DNA from: CAIVVT01 sp963757265
Lineage (GTDB): Bacteria; Acidobacteriota; Terriglobia; Bryobacterales; Bryobacteraceae
Reading direction: 5' to 3'
DNA length: 64,000 nt
Assembly: GCA_963757265.1 (NCBI GenBank)
Contig: CAVWRA010000006.1
Location: 1,860,001-1,924,000 of the forward strand
In this document: piece after piece, positions 44,901-52,872 of the stretch
Position numbering within the stretch: the stretch's first letter is position 1
Layout of the letters: each line of letters opens with the position of its first letter
Translations under genes and position numbers: made by a program
The notes under the pieces: model-generated
What the model saw: the letters and a program-made list of their open reading frames with translations, nothing else
The model's database searches: none
Told to the model about the DNA's origin: nothing

Positions 44901-45254
44901 CCGAAGAGCCCGCTCTCGCCGCTCGAATCGCGCGTGCGGACTGCGCTCTCAATCCTTGGCACGACTCTCGTCACCTGGCTGCTGTATGAGCGTGTCTCCG
45001 GCGGCTACCTCACCGTCGCCTGCGGCGCACAGGGTGTGGCGCTGCTCGCGGCCGGCTTCCCGCTGCGCGAACGAGTTCTGCGACTCCAGGGCCTCGCCCT
45101 GTTACTGTTCTGCATCCTGAAGCTCTTCCTCTACGATCTGCGCAACTTGGAGACCCTTTATCGAATCCTCTCCTTCATCACTCTCGGCCTGATCCTCCTG
45201 GGCGTCTCGTGGGTCTACACAAGGTTCCGAGATCGGATCAGAACATACTTGTAG
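41928..45254 (+). CDS. DUF2339 large polytopic membrane protein
   Basis: The 1108-residue protein starts with one membrane span (ALFLIVAVVGVILWLAT) and a coiled coil (SLEKQLSSSSMPALHDRVRE, LTARVFKLEQGIDVL). A proline/alanine-rich linker follows (about 65-175), then LGDEEWEALVGASLLNKLGA, the signature entry of DUF2339. More than 25 hydrophobic segments fill the rest. A strong ribosome site (GGAGGTAGCC) precedes the ATG. A 209-bp gap separates it from the GDYXXLXY gene. Its great size with almost only membrane helices suggests a scaffold or transporter-like role; nothing catalytic is visible. Confidence 0.82.
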   Translation: MEALFLIVAVVGVILWLATRSRLISLEKQLSSSSMPALHDRVRELTARVFKLEQGIDVLSKAAALPAPAAGAVSPVAQAAEASPKAPPLSAETEFFSAAASIVDPTRATTAPEPVSASPFWAAEIARGQAAAEASQVVQPQTPTPAPPAQPVVPLQPAPSVVAPTPPGPSPAEASLGGRLRAWLGDEEWEALVGASLLNKLGALVTVIGFTLLLSFSFTHMGPAGRAATAMSASVALLGGGGALERRLRYRIYARGLIGAGWAGVYATTYAIHWVPAARIIDDSVLGSFLLVLVALGMIAHSFHYRNATVTAVAYFTAFAAFAVAPPSTFAVVSLVPLAASLLYLAWHFRWHAMALYGMVATYLTCIYRGSSDAPLIATEALFVTYWLLFEAFDLMRVRRRLQNHGLGWIFPLNAVAFLGLSYTSWSAKDPQSMWRIAAFAAALFLTTSVARFFLIPRWSFSESDGLSERLAAGSYEASLALSAVLAGLAIVGRAQGVWIGVSLAVEAELIYLAGLKLRSRFIRGLGVACFVFSLSRVLLLDLPPMEQMDVRGHAMYIWSPVALLHAVIFYVNHALGGAAGFYFAATALVAGVGAAELPARVLGTVWLLYAFVLFEIRIRKRRVNFRAQAYVLALLGVAATVNMHGVGAVHKWIPLAVSLAAAYGQALRIRWFGSDRLGEDEHWGIEWVLTAASAMLASLLLWRTIGQEYLGLSWCLLALVILELGLRQWPQRLRWFAYPLAVLGGVGVQWTHVEHFAKLPPASTWISYFGAAACGLAMAARLLWPPRVSADAPERDVMRDLLCLGSAGLLLAAIWMVTPDPFVSLLWCALGVAWIETGLALRLSSFRALGCGVLGAMLIHLNMVDSGDPIHRWWILAASAAVLYFVSWRLRRLPGAEKIVAAAYRIAPALVVASLMHLEFGAWDSAGWAMYGLALLALGVRRKIADLRWEGYALALGAWGWSGIGLDDPSFHWWIAALAAGTLYAAQFVTPKSPLSPLESRVRTALSILGTTLVTWLLYERVSGGYLTVACGAQGVALLAAGFPLRERVLRLQGLALLLFCILKLFLYDLRNLETLYRILSFITLGLILLGVSWVYTRFRDRIRTYL

Positions 45255-45654
45255 ATGCTGCGCGAGATCGACTCGGCGGAGCGGATTCACCGCGTCTGAA
45301 TGGCAATCCCCGCCCGGGGTGTTCGTTGGATACAAGGAACCATCCTAAGCTGCATTCATTCTTGTGGGTGATTCCTCGCGAAGTTGACGAACTGGCACGA
45401 AGTTGTGCGCCGACCGACGGAGACATCTTAAGGCGGAAGTGCACCTTCTGCCTTATGCCTCGCGATACCTTATGGACGATGAAAACGCCATAGACTTGAA
45501 TGGCAGGGCGGTCGCGAGACCGCGCGGCTGCTCTTTCCTGAACCCGGCAGCATCGGGATTCAAGTGCATCCGGGTGAGCGGTTTGCGTTAATGGAGATCC
45601 GGGTACGGAGAATTCGGCTCAGGCCCAATCCCAGGGGGAAAGGACGGTTGCTCG
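45255..45654. other. Non-coding gap with a hairpin
   Basis: No gene is supported. AAGGCGGAAG (45430-45439) and CTTCTGCCTT (45445-45454) form a 10-bp stem with one mismatch and a 5-nt loop, without a T-run. It may help end the DUF2339 transcript or belong to the leader of the next gene. Confidence 0.4.
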
Positions 45655-46911
45655 ATGTTAGAAAATAGACCTTTAAGCGCAGGGCATCATCTGAACATAC
45701 GGGAGAATCGACGGGAGTTTCTCGGAGCGTCCGTCGCATCCGTAGGTCTGTCAGTGCTGGCAAGCAAGACCGCCTTGGGCACGCCAGCCAATTCCTCCTT
45801 AGAGGTTGGCATCATTGGTGTGGGCGGCCGCGGAACCTGGCTTGGCGACCTGCTCGTCGAGCATACGGGCGCGCGGATCGTGGCGCTTGCCGATGCTTTT
45901 ACTGATCGCCTGGACGCCGGGCAGAAGAAGTTTGGCGTGTCCTCGTCACGGCTCTATCCGGGGTTGACAAGCTATCGCGAGCTGCTGGCCTCAAAGCTCG
46001 ATGCGGTGCTCATCGAATCGCCGCCCTACTTCCATCCGGAGCAAGCTGCCGCGGCGGTCGCGGCCGGCAAGCACGTGTACCTTGCCAAACCGGTGGCGGT
46101 GGATGTCCCCGGATGCGCCAGCATCTTGGCGAGCGGCCAACGCGCCCGCGGGAAGCTCAGCTTCCTGGTGGATTTTCAGACGCGTGCCCGCCCCGCGTTT
46201 CAGGAGGCCGCGGCGCGCGTTCATCGCGGAGAAATCGGCAAGCCGGTGTTCGGGCACGTCTTTTATCACGCCTCGGGCGGCGATCCGACGCCGCGGCCTG
46301 AGTGGTCTGCCGAGGAAGCCCGATTGCGCCTTTGGAGCCGCGACAAGGTGCTTTCGGGGGACATCATCGTCGAACAGAACATCCATGCGATTGACGTAGC
46401 CAACTGGTACCTGCAGGGGGTCCCCGTGAAAGCCAGCGGGAGCAGTACGCGCACGGTCCGCATGCAATACGGCGACTGCCAGGACTCCTTCATCGTGACG
46501 TTCACCTATCCCAATGGCGTAACCGTGGACTTCAGTTCCGTCCAGTTCCTCAAAGGCTTCTACGACATCTGCACCCGCGTCTACGGCACGGCTGGAACCG
46601 TCGACTCTCACTATGGCCTGGGCTCCCGATTCGGCGTGGACCCGCGCTACGACGGTTTGATTTTGGTCTCCGGCACGAACTCCTGGAAAGGCGCGGACAG
46701 AGACGACACCTTCACTGGGGGTGCGATCCAAAATCTCAAGGACTTCGTGCAGAGTATCCGGACTGGCAAGCACCTCAATAATGCCGCTGAAAGCGTGGAT
46801 AGTAACCTGGCTTGCATCCTGGGGCGGACTGCCGCGTATCGCCAATGCACCGTGACCTGGGACGAGATGATGAATCTGAATACGAAACTCGAAGCACCGG
46901 TCAGACTTTGA
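45655..46911 (+). CDS. Exported Gfo/Idh/MocA-family oxidoreductase
   Basis: The 418-residue protein starts with a Tat-like leader (RENRREFLGASVASVGLSVL). The NAD(P)-binding Rossmann motif is VGIIGVGGRGTWLGDLL (about 51-67), and the usual EKP motif appears as YLAKPVAVD. A substrate-binding alpha/beta domain follows, with GDIIVEQNIHAIDVANWYLQ containing the conserved His-Ala-x-Asp region. Members with Tat leaders bind their cofactor before export; they act on sugars, inositols or, in glycoside oxidoreductases, on glycosides. The ATG follows GGAAAGGAC. The local neighbourhood of exported sugar enzymes fits a periplasmic sugar oxidoreductase. The substrate is unknown. Confidence 0.82.
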   Translation: MLENRPLSAGHHLNIRENRREFLGASVASVGLSVLASKTALGTPANSSLEVGIIGVGGRGTWLGDLLVEHTGARIVALADAFTDRLDAGQKKFGVSSSRLYPGLTSYRELLASKLDAVLIESPPYFHPEQAAAAVAAGKHVYLAKPVAVDVPGCASILASGQRARGKLSFLVDFQTRARPAFQEAAARVHRGEIGKPVFGHVFYHASGGDPTPRPEWSAEEARLRLWSRDKVLSGDIIVEQNIHAIDVANWYLQGVPVKASGSSTRTVRMQYGDCQDSFIVTFTYPNGVTVDFSSVQFLKGFYDICTRVYGTAGTVDSHYGLGSRFGVDPRYDGLILVSGTNSWKGADRDDTFTGGAIQNLKDFVQSIRTGKHLNNAAESVDSNLACILGRTAAYRQCTVTWDEMMNLNTKLEAPVRL

Positions 46912-47139
46912 GGCCCGGATTTCTCATTGATCAGGCCCGGTTTCGCTCCGCGTTCGCCCAGGGATGTATATCGTCCCCTGCTCGGGTCCTTCTCCAGCCA
47001 TAGCGGCCATCGTCATGCCACTCAGGAAATCTCTTCTGTCGCCCATTGCCCGAGAATAGCAACGCGCTGCGCGGAATTCCGCGCGCGAAGGCATACGTAT
47101 TGCAGGAATTTCAAGAGATCCGCCGAATCCGGCTTAAGA
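46912..47139. other. Short intergenic stretch
   Basis: Nothing recognisable is present between the oxidoreductase stop and the remnant on the opposite strand. Confidence 0.4.
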
Positions 47140-47616
47140 TTAGATGAGAACTTCGATCCACTCCACAACTGAACCATCGGGCTTCCCTTCGGCCAACGGG
47201 ATGCGCAGGGAGCCATCGGCAATCGGGATCAGGAACTGGTTCGATGCACCGTTGAACAGATGTTCGGTCACGGCCGGCGGAACCGTTTACGTGTTTGAAG
47301 ATCACGGTGAGCTGGTCGCCCCGAACTTGTTGCGCGGCGAGAGTGCCGGAGAGGCAGCGGCGGTCTTTAGCGCCCACCGCTTGCACAAGAACGGCCGGTT
47401 GCAGGGGACCCGAGGTTATTACCCGACCCTCGTGTTGACCAGGCGCCACCGATCGGTTTGTGGAGACCACTCCCACACGTAGGCCTTCCCTTCGGCTCTT
47501 ACGATGCCGGCCGTTTCGCTGACGGCCGCCTTTGCCGGGGGAACGGCTTCCATACGGCTGGCGAATAGAAGAGATGCCGCGGAGGCGCGTATGAAACGCC
47601 GGCGATCGATTTTCAT
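47140..47616 (-). pseudogene. Exported small protein broken by two frameshifts
   Basis: The first frame starts at ATG 47616 (GGAG upstream) with a Tat-like leader MKIDRRRFIRASAASLLFAS and reads to RAEGKAYVWEWSPQTDRWRL. A second frame holds LAAQQVRGDQLTVIFKHVNG. A third reads TEHLFNGASNQFLIPIADGS, then LRIPLAEGKPDGSVVEWIEV and ends LI before TAA at 47140. The pieces join into one protein of about 155 residues with no recognised family. The shifts are near 47425-47440 and 47270-47285. Confidence 0.6.
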
Positions 47617-47785
47617 AAGTGACTCCATCTTAAGACAGATTCCAGCTCCAGCCACTCCACGCAGGCGCCATCGTCGAGGTGCAAGCCCGCAACCACCGGC
47701 TTCGAATGACACCTCTTACTGCGACTTCCGCGTTTACGAGAATGTGATCGGGCCGTGAGACAAACCAAATCATTGAAAACATGAA

Positions 47786-47836
47786 TCGGGAGACGGGGCT
47801 CGAACCCGCGCTTTACGCCGCCGGCACTCAGGTCTC
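47786..47836 (-). tRNA. 3'-end tRNA-like remnant (T-arm and 3' acceptor strand only)
   Basis: On the minus strand GCGGGTTCGAGCCCCGT forms a 5-bp T-stem (one G.T pair) with the canonical TTCGAGC loop, followed by CTCCCGA, which could be a 3' acceptor strand. The preceding GCCGGCGGCGTAAAGC could be a long variable arm, as in Leu or Ser tRNAs. No matching 5' acceptor (TCGGGAG) lies at the right distance upstream, so this is not a complete tRNA gene. 3' tRNA ends are frequent integrase attachment sites. Confidence 0.4.
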
Positions 47837-47944
47837 AGGTCGTGTTCAGTTGAGGTCTGCCCTGACATGCGTGTGAGCCGCTTGATTGAGGGGCTAGGAT
47901 GAAAAGGCCGGATGAAGCCTGACGGCTGATTGCGGTTTCTTACC

Positions 47945-50128
47945 ATGAACCGACGCCAGTTTTTCCTCACAAGTGCGCTGGGCGCTGTCGCCGTCCGGGG
48001 ACAAGGCTCGGAGCAGGCCGAGCAGGTGGATTTCGGATATGACTTTGCGCCACCGCACCGGATGACCGTGGCGCGCCCGGAGGCGAGCGAGAAGACACTG
48101 CTCGATGCTTCGCCCGGGTTGCTGACGATGCTGTGGTCTTACGACGATCTTAGGAATACGCCACTCGCCACCTTCAAGACGCCGCGCACCGAATGGCGTG
48201 CGCAAGTGCAGCCGCAGGTCAACGGCGAGCCGTTCGGTCAGAGTAACTGGAAGCGCGGCGGCGGATTCTTGCCGCTGCTCGAAAATGACTACTACGACGG
48301 CGCGGTTAGCGTGCTCCTCGAGGCCATCGGCGGAGTCGGCGCTGCCCTGGTGAAGGTCACGGCGCACAATGCCGATTCGCGCGAGCACCATTTCGCCGTG
48401 CGGTGCGAGGTCCAGGATGGGTGGGTGGCAAATAACGCAGCGTGGATGGACGTGGGCAGAGACCCCGACGCACTGCTTGCCTGCCAGAACGATCGTCCGG
48501 ATCGCGTGCTGCTGTTTGGGCTCGGCGGCGCTGAGTATCCGGTAGCGGCGAAGGCCATGACGCTCGCGTGGACGCTGGCACCCGGCGAGCGCCGTGAAGG
48601 CTGGCTGGTCCGGCCGTATCAGGCCTATCAAGCGGACCTGGCACAGTGGCGCAAAGAGAACTGGCAGGCGCGGTTTGACGCCGCCAAAGCGGAATGGCAG
48701 GATCTCCTCGGCCGGGCCGTGCAGTTTGACATCCCCGATGAGGCTGTGAAAGACGGCTTCTACGCGTGTCTCGGCGACGTGTTTATCATGCGCGAGCCGC
48801 TCAAGGATGGCTACCTGGGGACGGTGCCGGGCACTGAAGTTTATCGGGCTGCAAATCCATTTGAGCCCAGCCTCGCCGCGATCGCGCTGGATCAGATTGG
48901 ATACCACCGCGAGGCGGCCAACGGCTTGCGGGTTCATCTCGACATGCAAGAACCGAGCGGGGAGTGGGCCGACCCGAAGGGCTGGGCCCACCACATGTGG
49001 GGCTGCTCCGGGTTCAAGGCCTGGGCGGCGATGGAGCACTATCGGCTGACCGGCGACCGCGCCTATCTCGAGGCGGTCTACCCGCGCATGGCCGCGAGTT
49101 CGCGATGGCAGGAATCTAAGCGCCGCGAGACCCGAGCCTCCAGCGAACCCTCGGCACGCGGACTGATGCCGCGTGGCATGGGCGACGGCGGCCTGATGAA
49201 TGGCTCCGACTTCTTCGGCATCTTCTACACGCATAACATCCTGGCGACCTTTGCGGACCGGCTCTCAGCGGACGCGGCAGTGGAACTCGGCAGACAGGCC
49301 GAGGCCGCCGAGTTGCAGAAGATCTACGAATCGGCGCTCCACGACCTTCGCGCTTCGCTACAAGATGGCTGCATCCAGGAAGACGGATACCGCTGGATTC
49401 CCGATTCGCCGGGAAATCGGGGCGGCAGCCGCTGGGGCATGTTATATGCGCTGATTCCGGCCGGGCTGTTGGAAGCGGACGATCCTCTGATAGCTGGGAG
49501 TCTGAAGAAGATCGAACATTCAATCAGCGCCGGGGGCCAGCCCGTGCATACCGGGTGGATGGAAGACGGCGCGTGGGTCGGGATCACATTGGACAACGTC
49601 GCCGAAACTCACCTGGCACTGGGCAACGGCGATGCCGCGATCCGCTATCTCTATTCATCGCTGAATCACGGAACGCCGCTGTACACTTGGTGTGAGGAGC
49701 GCGGGCTCGAACCGGGAACGAAGAAGACCAGCGGCGACCGCCAGCACCTGTGGACGCCCGTTGCCGTGCTGCGCCTCTTGCGAGATGCTCTGGTGATGGA
49801 GCAGGGAGACCGGCTGCACCTGGGACTCGGCACTGCGCGCAGCTGGCTTCAACAGGGGAAGACCATTGGCATTCGGGAAGCACCCACGCACTTCGGGACG
49901 GTAAGTTACCGGATCGAATCCGACGTGACGCATCAGACCATCCGCGCTGAGATCCACCCGCCCCAGCGTCGGGCTGCGCGCGAAATCCTATTGCACCTCC
50001 GCCATCCCGAACGGGCGCGGATGAGTAGCGTCAGCATCAATGGCCGGGCGACCGGCGACTTTGACGCAGAAAGGGAGTTCGTGCGCCTCCCGTCGGGCGG
50101 GCCGCTGCAGGTTATCGCAACATACTAG
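47945..50128 (+). CDS. Exported six-hairpin (alpha/alpha)6 glycosidase-like protein
   Basis: The 727-residue protein has a Tat-like leader (MNRRQFFLTSALGAVAVRGQ). An N-terminal beta-sandwich (to about 240) precedes a helical toroid typical of alpha-L-rhamnosidase/GH78-like and related six-hairpin enzymes. Helical-hairpin sequences include FYACLGDVFIMREPLKDGYL, WADPKGWAHHMWGCSGFKAW and ATFADRLSADAAVELGRQAE. Acidic candidates are the Glu/Asp residues in EPSGEWADPKGWAHH. A C-terminal beta domain ends FVRLPSGGPLQVIATY. The ATG at 47945 starts the leader; no strong ribosome site precedes it. Its position next to rhamnonate-type enzymes makes a rhamnoside or related glycoside plausible, which is inference. 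Confidence 0.68.
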   Translation: MNRRQFFLTSALGAVAVRGQGSEQAEQVDFGYDFAPPHRMTVARPEASEKTLLDASPGLLTMLWSYDDLRNTPLATFKTPRTEWRAQVQPQVNGEPFGQSNWKRGGGFLPLLENDYYDGAVSVLLEAIGGVGAALVKVTAHNADSREHHFAVRCEVQDGWVANNAAWMDVGRDPDALLACQNDRPDRVLLFGLGGAEYPVAAKAMTLAWTLAPGERREGWLVRPYQAYQADLAQWRKENWQARFDAAKAEWQDLLGRAVQFDIPDEAVKDGFYACLGDVFIMREPLKDGYLGTVPGTEVYRAANPFEPSLAAIALDQIGYHREAANGLRVHLDMQEPSGEWADPKGWAHHMWGCSGFKAWAAMEHYRLTGDRAYLEAVYPRMAASSRWQESKRRETRASSEPSARGLMPRGMGDGGLMNGSDFFGIFYTHNILATFADRLSADAAVELGRQAEAAELQKIYESALHDLRASLQDGCIQEDGYRWIPDSPGNRGGSRWGMLYALIPAGLLEADDPLIAGSLKKIEHSISAGGQPVHTGWMEDGAWVGITLDNVAETHLALGNGDAAIRYLYSSLNHGTPLYTWCEERGLEPGTKKTSGDRQHLWTPVAVLRLLRDALVMEQGDRLHLGLGTARSWLQQGKTIGIREAPTHFGTVSYRIESDVTHQTIRAEIHPPQRRAAREILLHLRHPERARMSSVSINGRATGDFDAEREFVRLPSGGPLQVIATY

Positions 50129-50166
50129 GGCAAATTTATGTTTGGACCCCACAAAAAGGGGAAGAA

Positions 50167-50526
50167 ATGATTCACGAGATATTTGAAATAGTCATCATCC
50201 TTTTAATGCTGTGGGCGGCACGACGGAAGGTCAATGCGGTCCTAAGGTTCGGCGTAGGCCTTCAAGTAGCTGGAATATCCTGCAATTTGGCCGCATTGCT
50301 GTTTAACCACGGTTCAATGCCCGTAATCCTGCTCAACGTGCACGACAAGACCGCCCTTTTTGGCCAGCACCAATCCTTTAAAGACGTCCTGCTGGCGCCA
50401 CTGTGCGACATTTTCCAGGTCGGGAGCATGGTCATATCGGTGGGGGATATGCTGATTGCTGTGGGTTTGATGGTACTAATCGTAGCAATAACGCTGAAAT
50501 GGAGTTGGAATAGAAGGCGGCCATGA
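50167..50526 (+). CDS. DUF5317-like small membrane protein
   Basis: The 119-residue protein has about four hydrophobic segments. Family-like positions are SCNLAALLFNHGSMPVILL (asparagine-glycine-MPV type motif) and GSMVISVGDMLIAVGLMVL (the SVGD motif of DUF5317). GGGGAAG lies upstream of the ATG. The sequence is less GC-rich than its neighbours (about 47-50% by eye), which may signal transfer. The function is unknown. Confidence 0.55.
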   Translation: MIHEIFEIVIILLMLWAARRKVNAVLRFGVGLQVAGISCNLAALLFNHGSMPVILLNVHDKTALFGQHQSFKDVLLAPLCDIFQVGSMVISVGDMLIAVGLMVLIVAITLKWSWNRRRP

Positions 50527-50640
50527 GGCGTCGGCGACAACCATCACAAATCTGATGTCCGCCGAGAGGCCGTCCACCGGGAAGGCTCGGCACATGATCG
50601 CCATATCCAGCCCGGCTCCCATCTGCGAGACTGTAGTGTT

Positions 50641-50844
50641 GTGCGGCCTGACATCATCGTCGAACGTGTCGGCGGTCTGCACCTCTTCTCGGGTGAAACC
50701 GACAAGGGCCGACAGTGGCTGGCGAGCAGGGCCGCGACAGACAGGCGACAGCAACTCGGGAAGTCCCTCGGCGTGGACGATGAGGGAGAAGCACGGGATC
50801 TGGTCAACGCAGCATTGGCCGACGGGCTAAACGTAGTGGAATGA
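50641..50844 (+). CDS. Small hypothetical protein
   Basis: The 67-residue frame reads VERVGGLHLFSGETDKGRQW, then SLGVDDEGEARDLVNAALAD and ends GLNVVE. 'T--G--WL----......--LG--L-V------DLV-A---DGL-V' is a pattern I associate with small proteins of mobile DNA, but I cannot name a family. It begins with GTG and lacks a ribosome site, so the start is uncertain. It precedes another small gene by 45 bp. Confidence 0.4.
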   Translation: MRPDIIVERVGGLHLFSGETDKGRQWLASRAATDRRQQLGKSLGVDDEGEARDLVNAALADGLNVVE

Positions 50845-50889
50845 ACGCGGGCTGACGGGCTGAGGCAATGCGAAGATCTGGATCAAGCG

Positions 50890-51138
50890 ATGAACGAAGA
50901 GGAATTGCGGGCAGAACTTGATCGCGTGAACGCCGAGAACGAGGCTCTGAAGAAGCGCGGGCCGCGTGGGGGCAGCACCATGCTGAAGGTCAGCGCGAAG
51001 GGCGCGGTGTCAGTATACGGTCTGGGGCGCTTTCTGGTCACGCAGTACAAGGAGCAGTGGGAGAAACTACTTGGGATGAGCGACGAGATCAAGGCGTTCA
51101 TCGCAGCGAACAAGGACCGGCTTAAGGTCAAGGAATAG
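50890..51138 (+). CDS. Small conserved-looking hypothetical with an N-terminal coiled coil
   Basis: The 82-residue protein has a charged coiled coil (NEEELRAELDRVNAENEALK) then KKRGPRGGSTMLKVSAKGAV, YGLGRFLVTQYKEQWEKLLG and a basic tail. The middle looks like a compact beta-hairpin (LKVSAKGAVSVYGLGRF) followed by a helix, a combination seen in widespread short proteins of unknown function. The start ATG has no good ribosome site. It may belong with the preceding gene to a transferred cassette that ends at the MITE-like element at 51394. Confidence 0.6.
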   Translation: MNEEELRAELDRVNAENEALKKRGPRGGSTMLKVSAKGAVSVYGLGRFLVTQYKEQWEKLLGMSDEIKAFIAANKDRLKVKE

Positions 51139-51393
51139 GCAGGCAATGGATCACGGGCCGGGATGAGTGCAGGCAGAACCGGCCAGACAGGGGCTGGGTG
51201 TGGCGTCGATGTCCGGTGACGCACCACTCTGTTCACTCCCATGAGCCCGTCAGAGGCCCGTCGTTACCGGGCTTGGACGGTAATGGAGCAATGTGTCCGC
51301 CCAGACGATTACTTCTACGGGTCGCCGACAAGACACTCTCGTGGAAGGCGGATCATCCCCAGACACAAGCGCATTTATCGATACACACAGAGT
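51139..51393. other. Non-coding stretch left of the MITE-like element
   Basis: No gene or structure stands out in this 255-bp stretch. Confidence 0.35.
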
Positions 51394-51608
51394 GCCTAGT
51401 GGCCTGTCGCGGAGAAAACGTAACCAAGCGCCAATCCGATTGCTGCCGGGCGCATCCGAGCAGCGGTGGGGCAGCGGCGCGACGACCGCTCCCCAACAGC
51501 CGCGGCGCGGCAACACAACCGCTCCTTTCAGTCGCGGCTCCGACACAACACGTGCGCTCCCTCATGGTCGCGGCTCAGTAACGTTGACTCCGCGACAGGC
51601 CACTAGCC
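51394..51608. mobile_element. MITE-like element with 19-bp terminal inverted repeats and TA flanks
   Basis: CTAGTGGCCTGTCGCGGAG (51396-51414) and its exact reverse complement CTCCGCGACAGGCCACTAG (51588-51606) enclose 173 bp with no gene. If the outer TA pairs are target duplications, the inverted repeats are GTGGCCTGTCGCGGAG, as expected for an IS630/Tc1-mariner-driven non-autonomous element. The similarity continues inward (AACGTAAC / AACGTTAC). Inside are three short repeats of CGCTCC...CGCGGC(T)C at 51487, 51520 and 51555. No transposase of that family is in the window. Confidence 0.6.
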
Positions 51609-51787
51609 TTCTCGTCCGGTTCAGCCAGCTTGTCCTGACCGCAGTGGCCCCCCTGTTTGTTTCATCTTGCAGCTTTGGGCAATCACCCTTCCACTAGCGT
51701 GCGATTGCGTCATTGATGACACGGAGGCTCGTTGACGGTGCACAGCGAAGCGCACGCAAGTCTCGGATCTGCTTGCGACGAGCGTTC

Positions 51788-52750
51788 TTAGCCTTGCGCG
51801 CCGTCCTGATAGCGATACGCCGACGCACGTTGCTGAGTGTCGCGCTTCCAGCCCTCGAGGTGTGGGCCTGCTATGCGCTCCGCCGCATTGCGAATCCGCG
51901 CCATTTCCTGCTCCGCGAGCGGCTTGAATTGCTGCGCGATCCGGGCGTCGTCTTCAATCTGGCCGATGGTCGTGCAACCCACCGCCAGGCAATGAACCGG
52001 CAGGCTGAGCACATACGAGAGGCAATCTTTGAGGTGCAATTCGCTCAGCAATCCCGCATTGCCCGTGCTCTTCATCGCTTGGATTCCCATGCCGCGCTCG
52101 ACCGCAACCGGCAGCACCATCTTCTCGAAGCTCAAGTAAGACGGGTCGGCCGGATTCAAAGGCATCAGAATCGAATCGTACTCGTCGTACTTCTTCAGCA
52201 TCGCCAGGTGGACATCTGGGTCGTGGTGCCCGGTGAATCCAATGAAGCGGCACTTGCCCGCTTGCTTCGCAGCTTCAAAAGCCTCGATCGCACCGGACGG
52301 TGCGAAAATCTGCTCCACTTCCTCCATGGTGTTCACCTGGTGAATCTGCCACAGGTCCACGTAATCCGTCTTCAGAGTGCGGAGCGACTTCTCAAGGTCC
52401 AGTTTGGCACCTTTTCGGCTTCGTTGGGGCGACTTGGTGGTGAGAAAGATCTGCTTCCGGAATGGCGGCAGAACCGCGCCGTATACCTCTTCTGACCTGC
52501 CGTCCCAATAGATGCGGGCGTTGTCGAAGTAATTGACACCCAGATCGTACGCACGCAGCGTGATCGCCTTGGCCTCTTCGAAGCCGCACATTGGAAACCG
52601 GCCGCCTGCCTGACCGATGATCGTGAGTTTCTCACCGGTTTTGCCGAACGCCCGCTTGGGGATGTCGCCCGCGGCCACCTTTGCAGCGCGAGCGCCTGGC
52701 AGGGAAAGTCCCGCTGCCGCGGAAGTGGAGATGAATGTCCTTCGTCGCAA
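51788..52750 (-). CDS. Exported aldo/keto reductase
   Basis: The 320-residue protein has a Tat-like leader (RRRTFISTSAAAGLSLPGA). Its AKR barrel shows the catalytic tetrad region: Asp and Tyr in GVNYFDNARIYWDGRSEE, Lys in IFLTTKSPQ and His in LWQIHQV. The cofactor region is AVGCTTIGQIEDDARIAQQF. Translation most likely begins at TTG 52750, since AGGAGG lies 5 nt upstream and no ATG or GTG is available before the leader. It is divergent from the rhamnonate-dehydratase-like gene (123 bp apart) and fits oxidation or reduction of the same sugar. Confidence 0.8.
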   Translation of the reverse strand: MRRRTFISTSAAAGLSLPGARAAKVAAGDIPKRAFGKTGEKLTIIGQAGGRFPMCGFEEAKAITLRAYDLGVNYFDNARIYWDGRSEEVYGAVLPPFRKQIFLTTKSPQRSRKGAKLDLEKSLRTLKTDYVDLWQIHQVNTMEEVEQIFAPSGAIEAFEAAKQAGKCRFIGFTGHHDPDVHLAMLKKYDEYDSILMPLNPADPSYLSFEKMVLPVAVERGMGIQAMKSTGNAGLLSELHLKDCLSYVLSLPVHCLAVGCTTIGQIEDDARIAQQFKPLAEQEMARIRNAAERIAGPHLEGWKRDTQQRASAYRYQDGAQG

Positions 52751-52872
52751 TTTTGCCTCCTTGTCTGACCGGGACGTACCTTTAAGAATACTTTGAATTA
52801 CCGGTTTCGCGAATCAAGCGAATCACGTCTTGACAAGATTGCCGGGGTTTCCAATAATTGGAGCCGGATACC

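Noticed and set aside
47786..47836. A complete tRNA gene
   Set aside because: The T-arm and 3' acceptor are good, but no 5' acceptor, D-arm or anticodon arm can be built upstream.
51487..51576. CRISPR-like triple repeat
   Set aside because: Only three degenerate 21-23 bp units about 33 bp apart are present, with no leader or Cas genes, inside a MITE-like element.
51293..51697. A 134-codon plus frame
   Set aside because: It crosses the MITE-like element and has no ribosome site or protein-like pattern.
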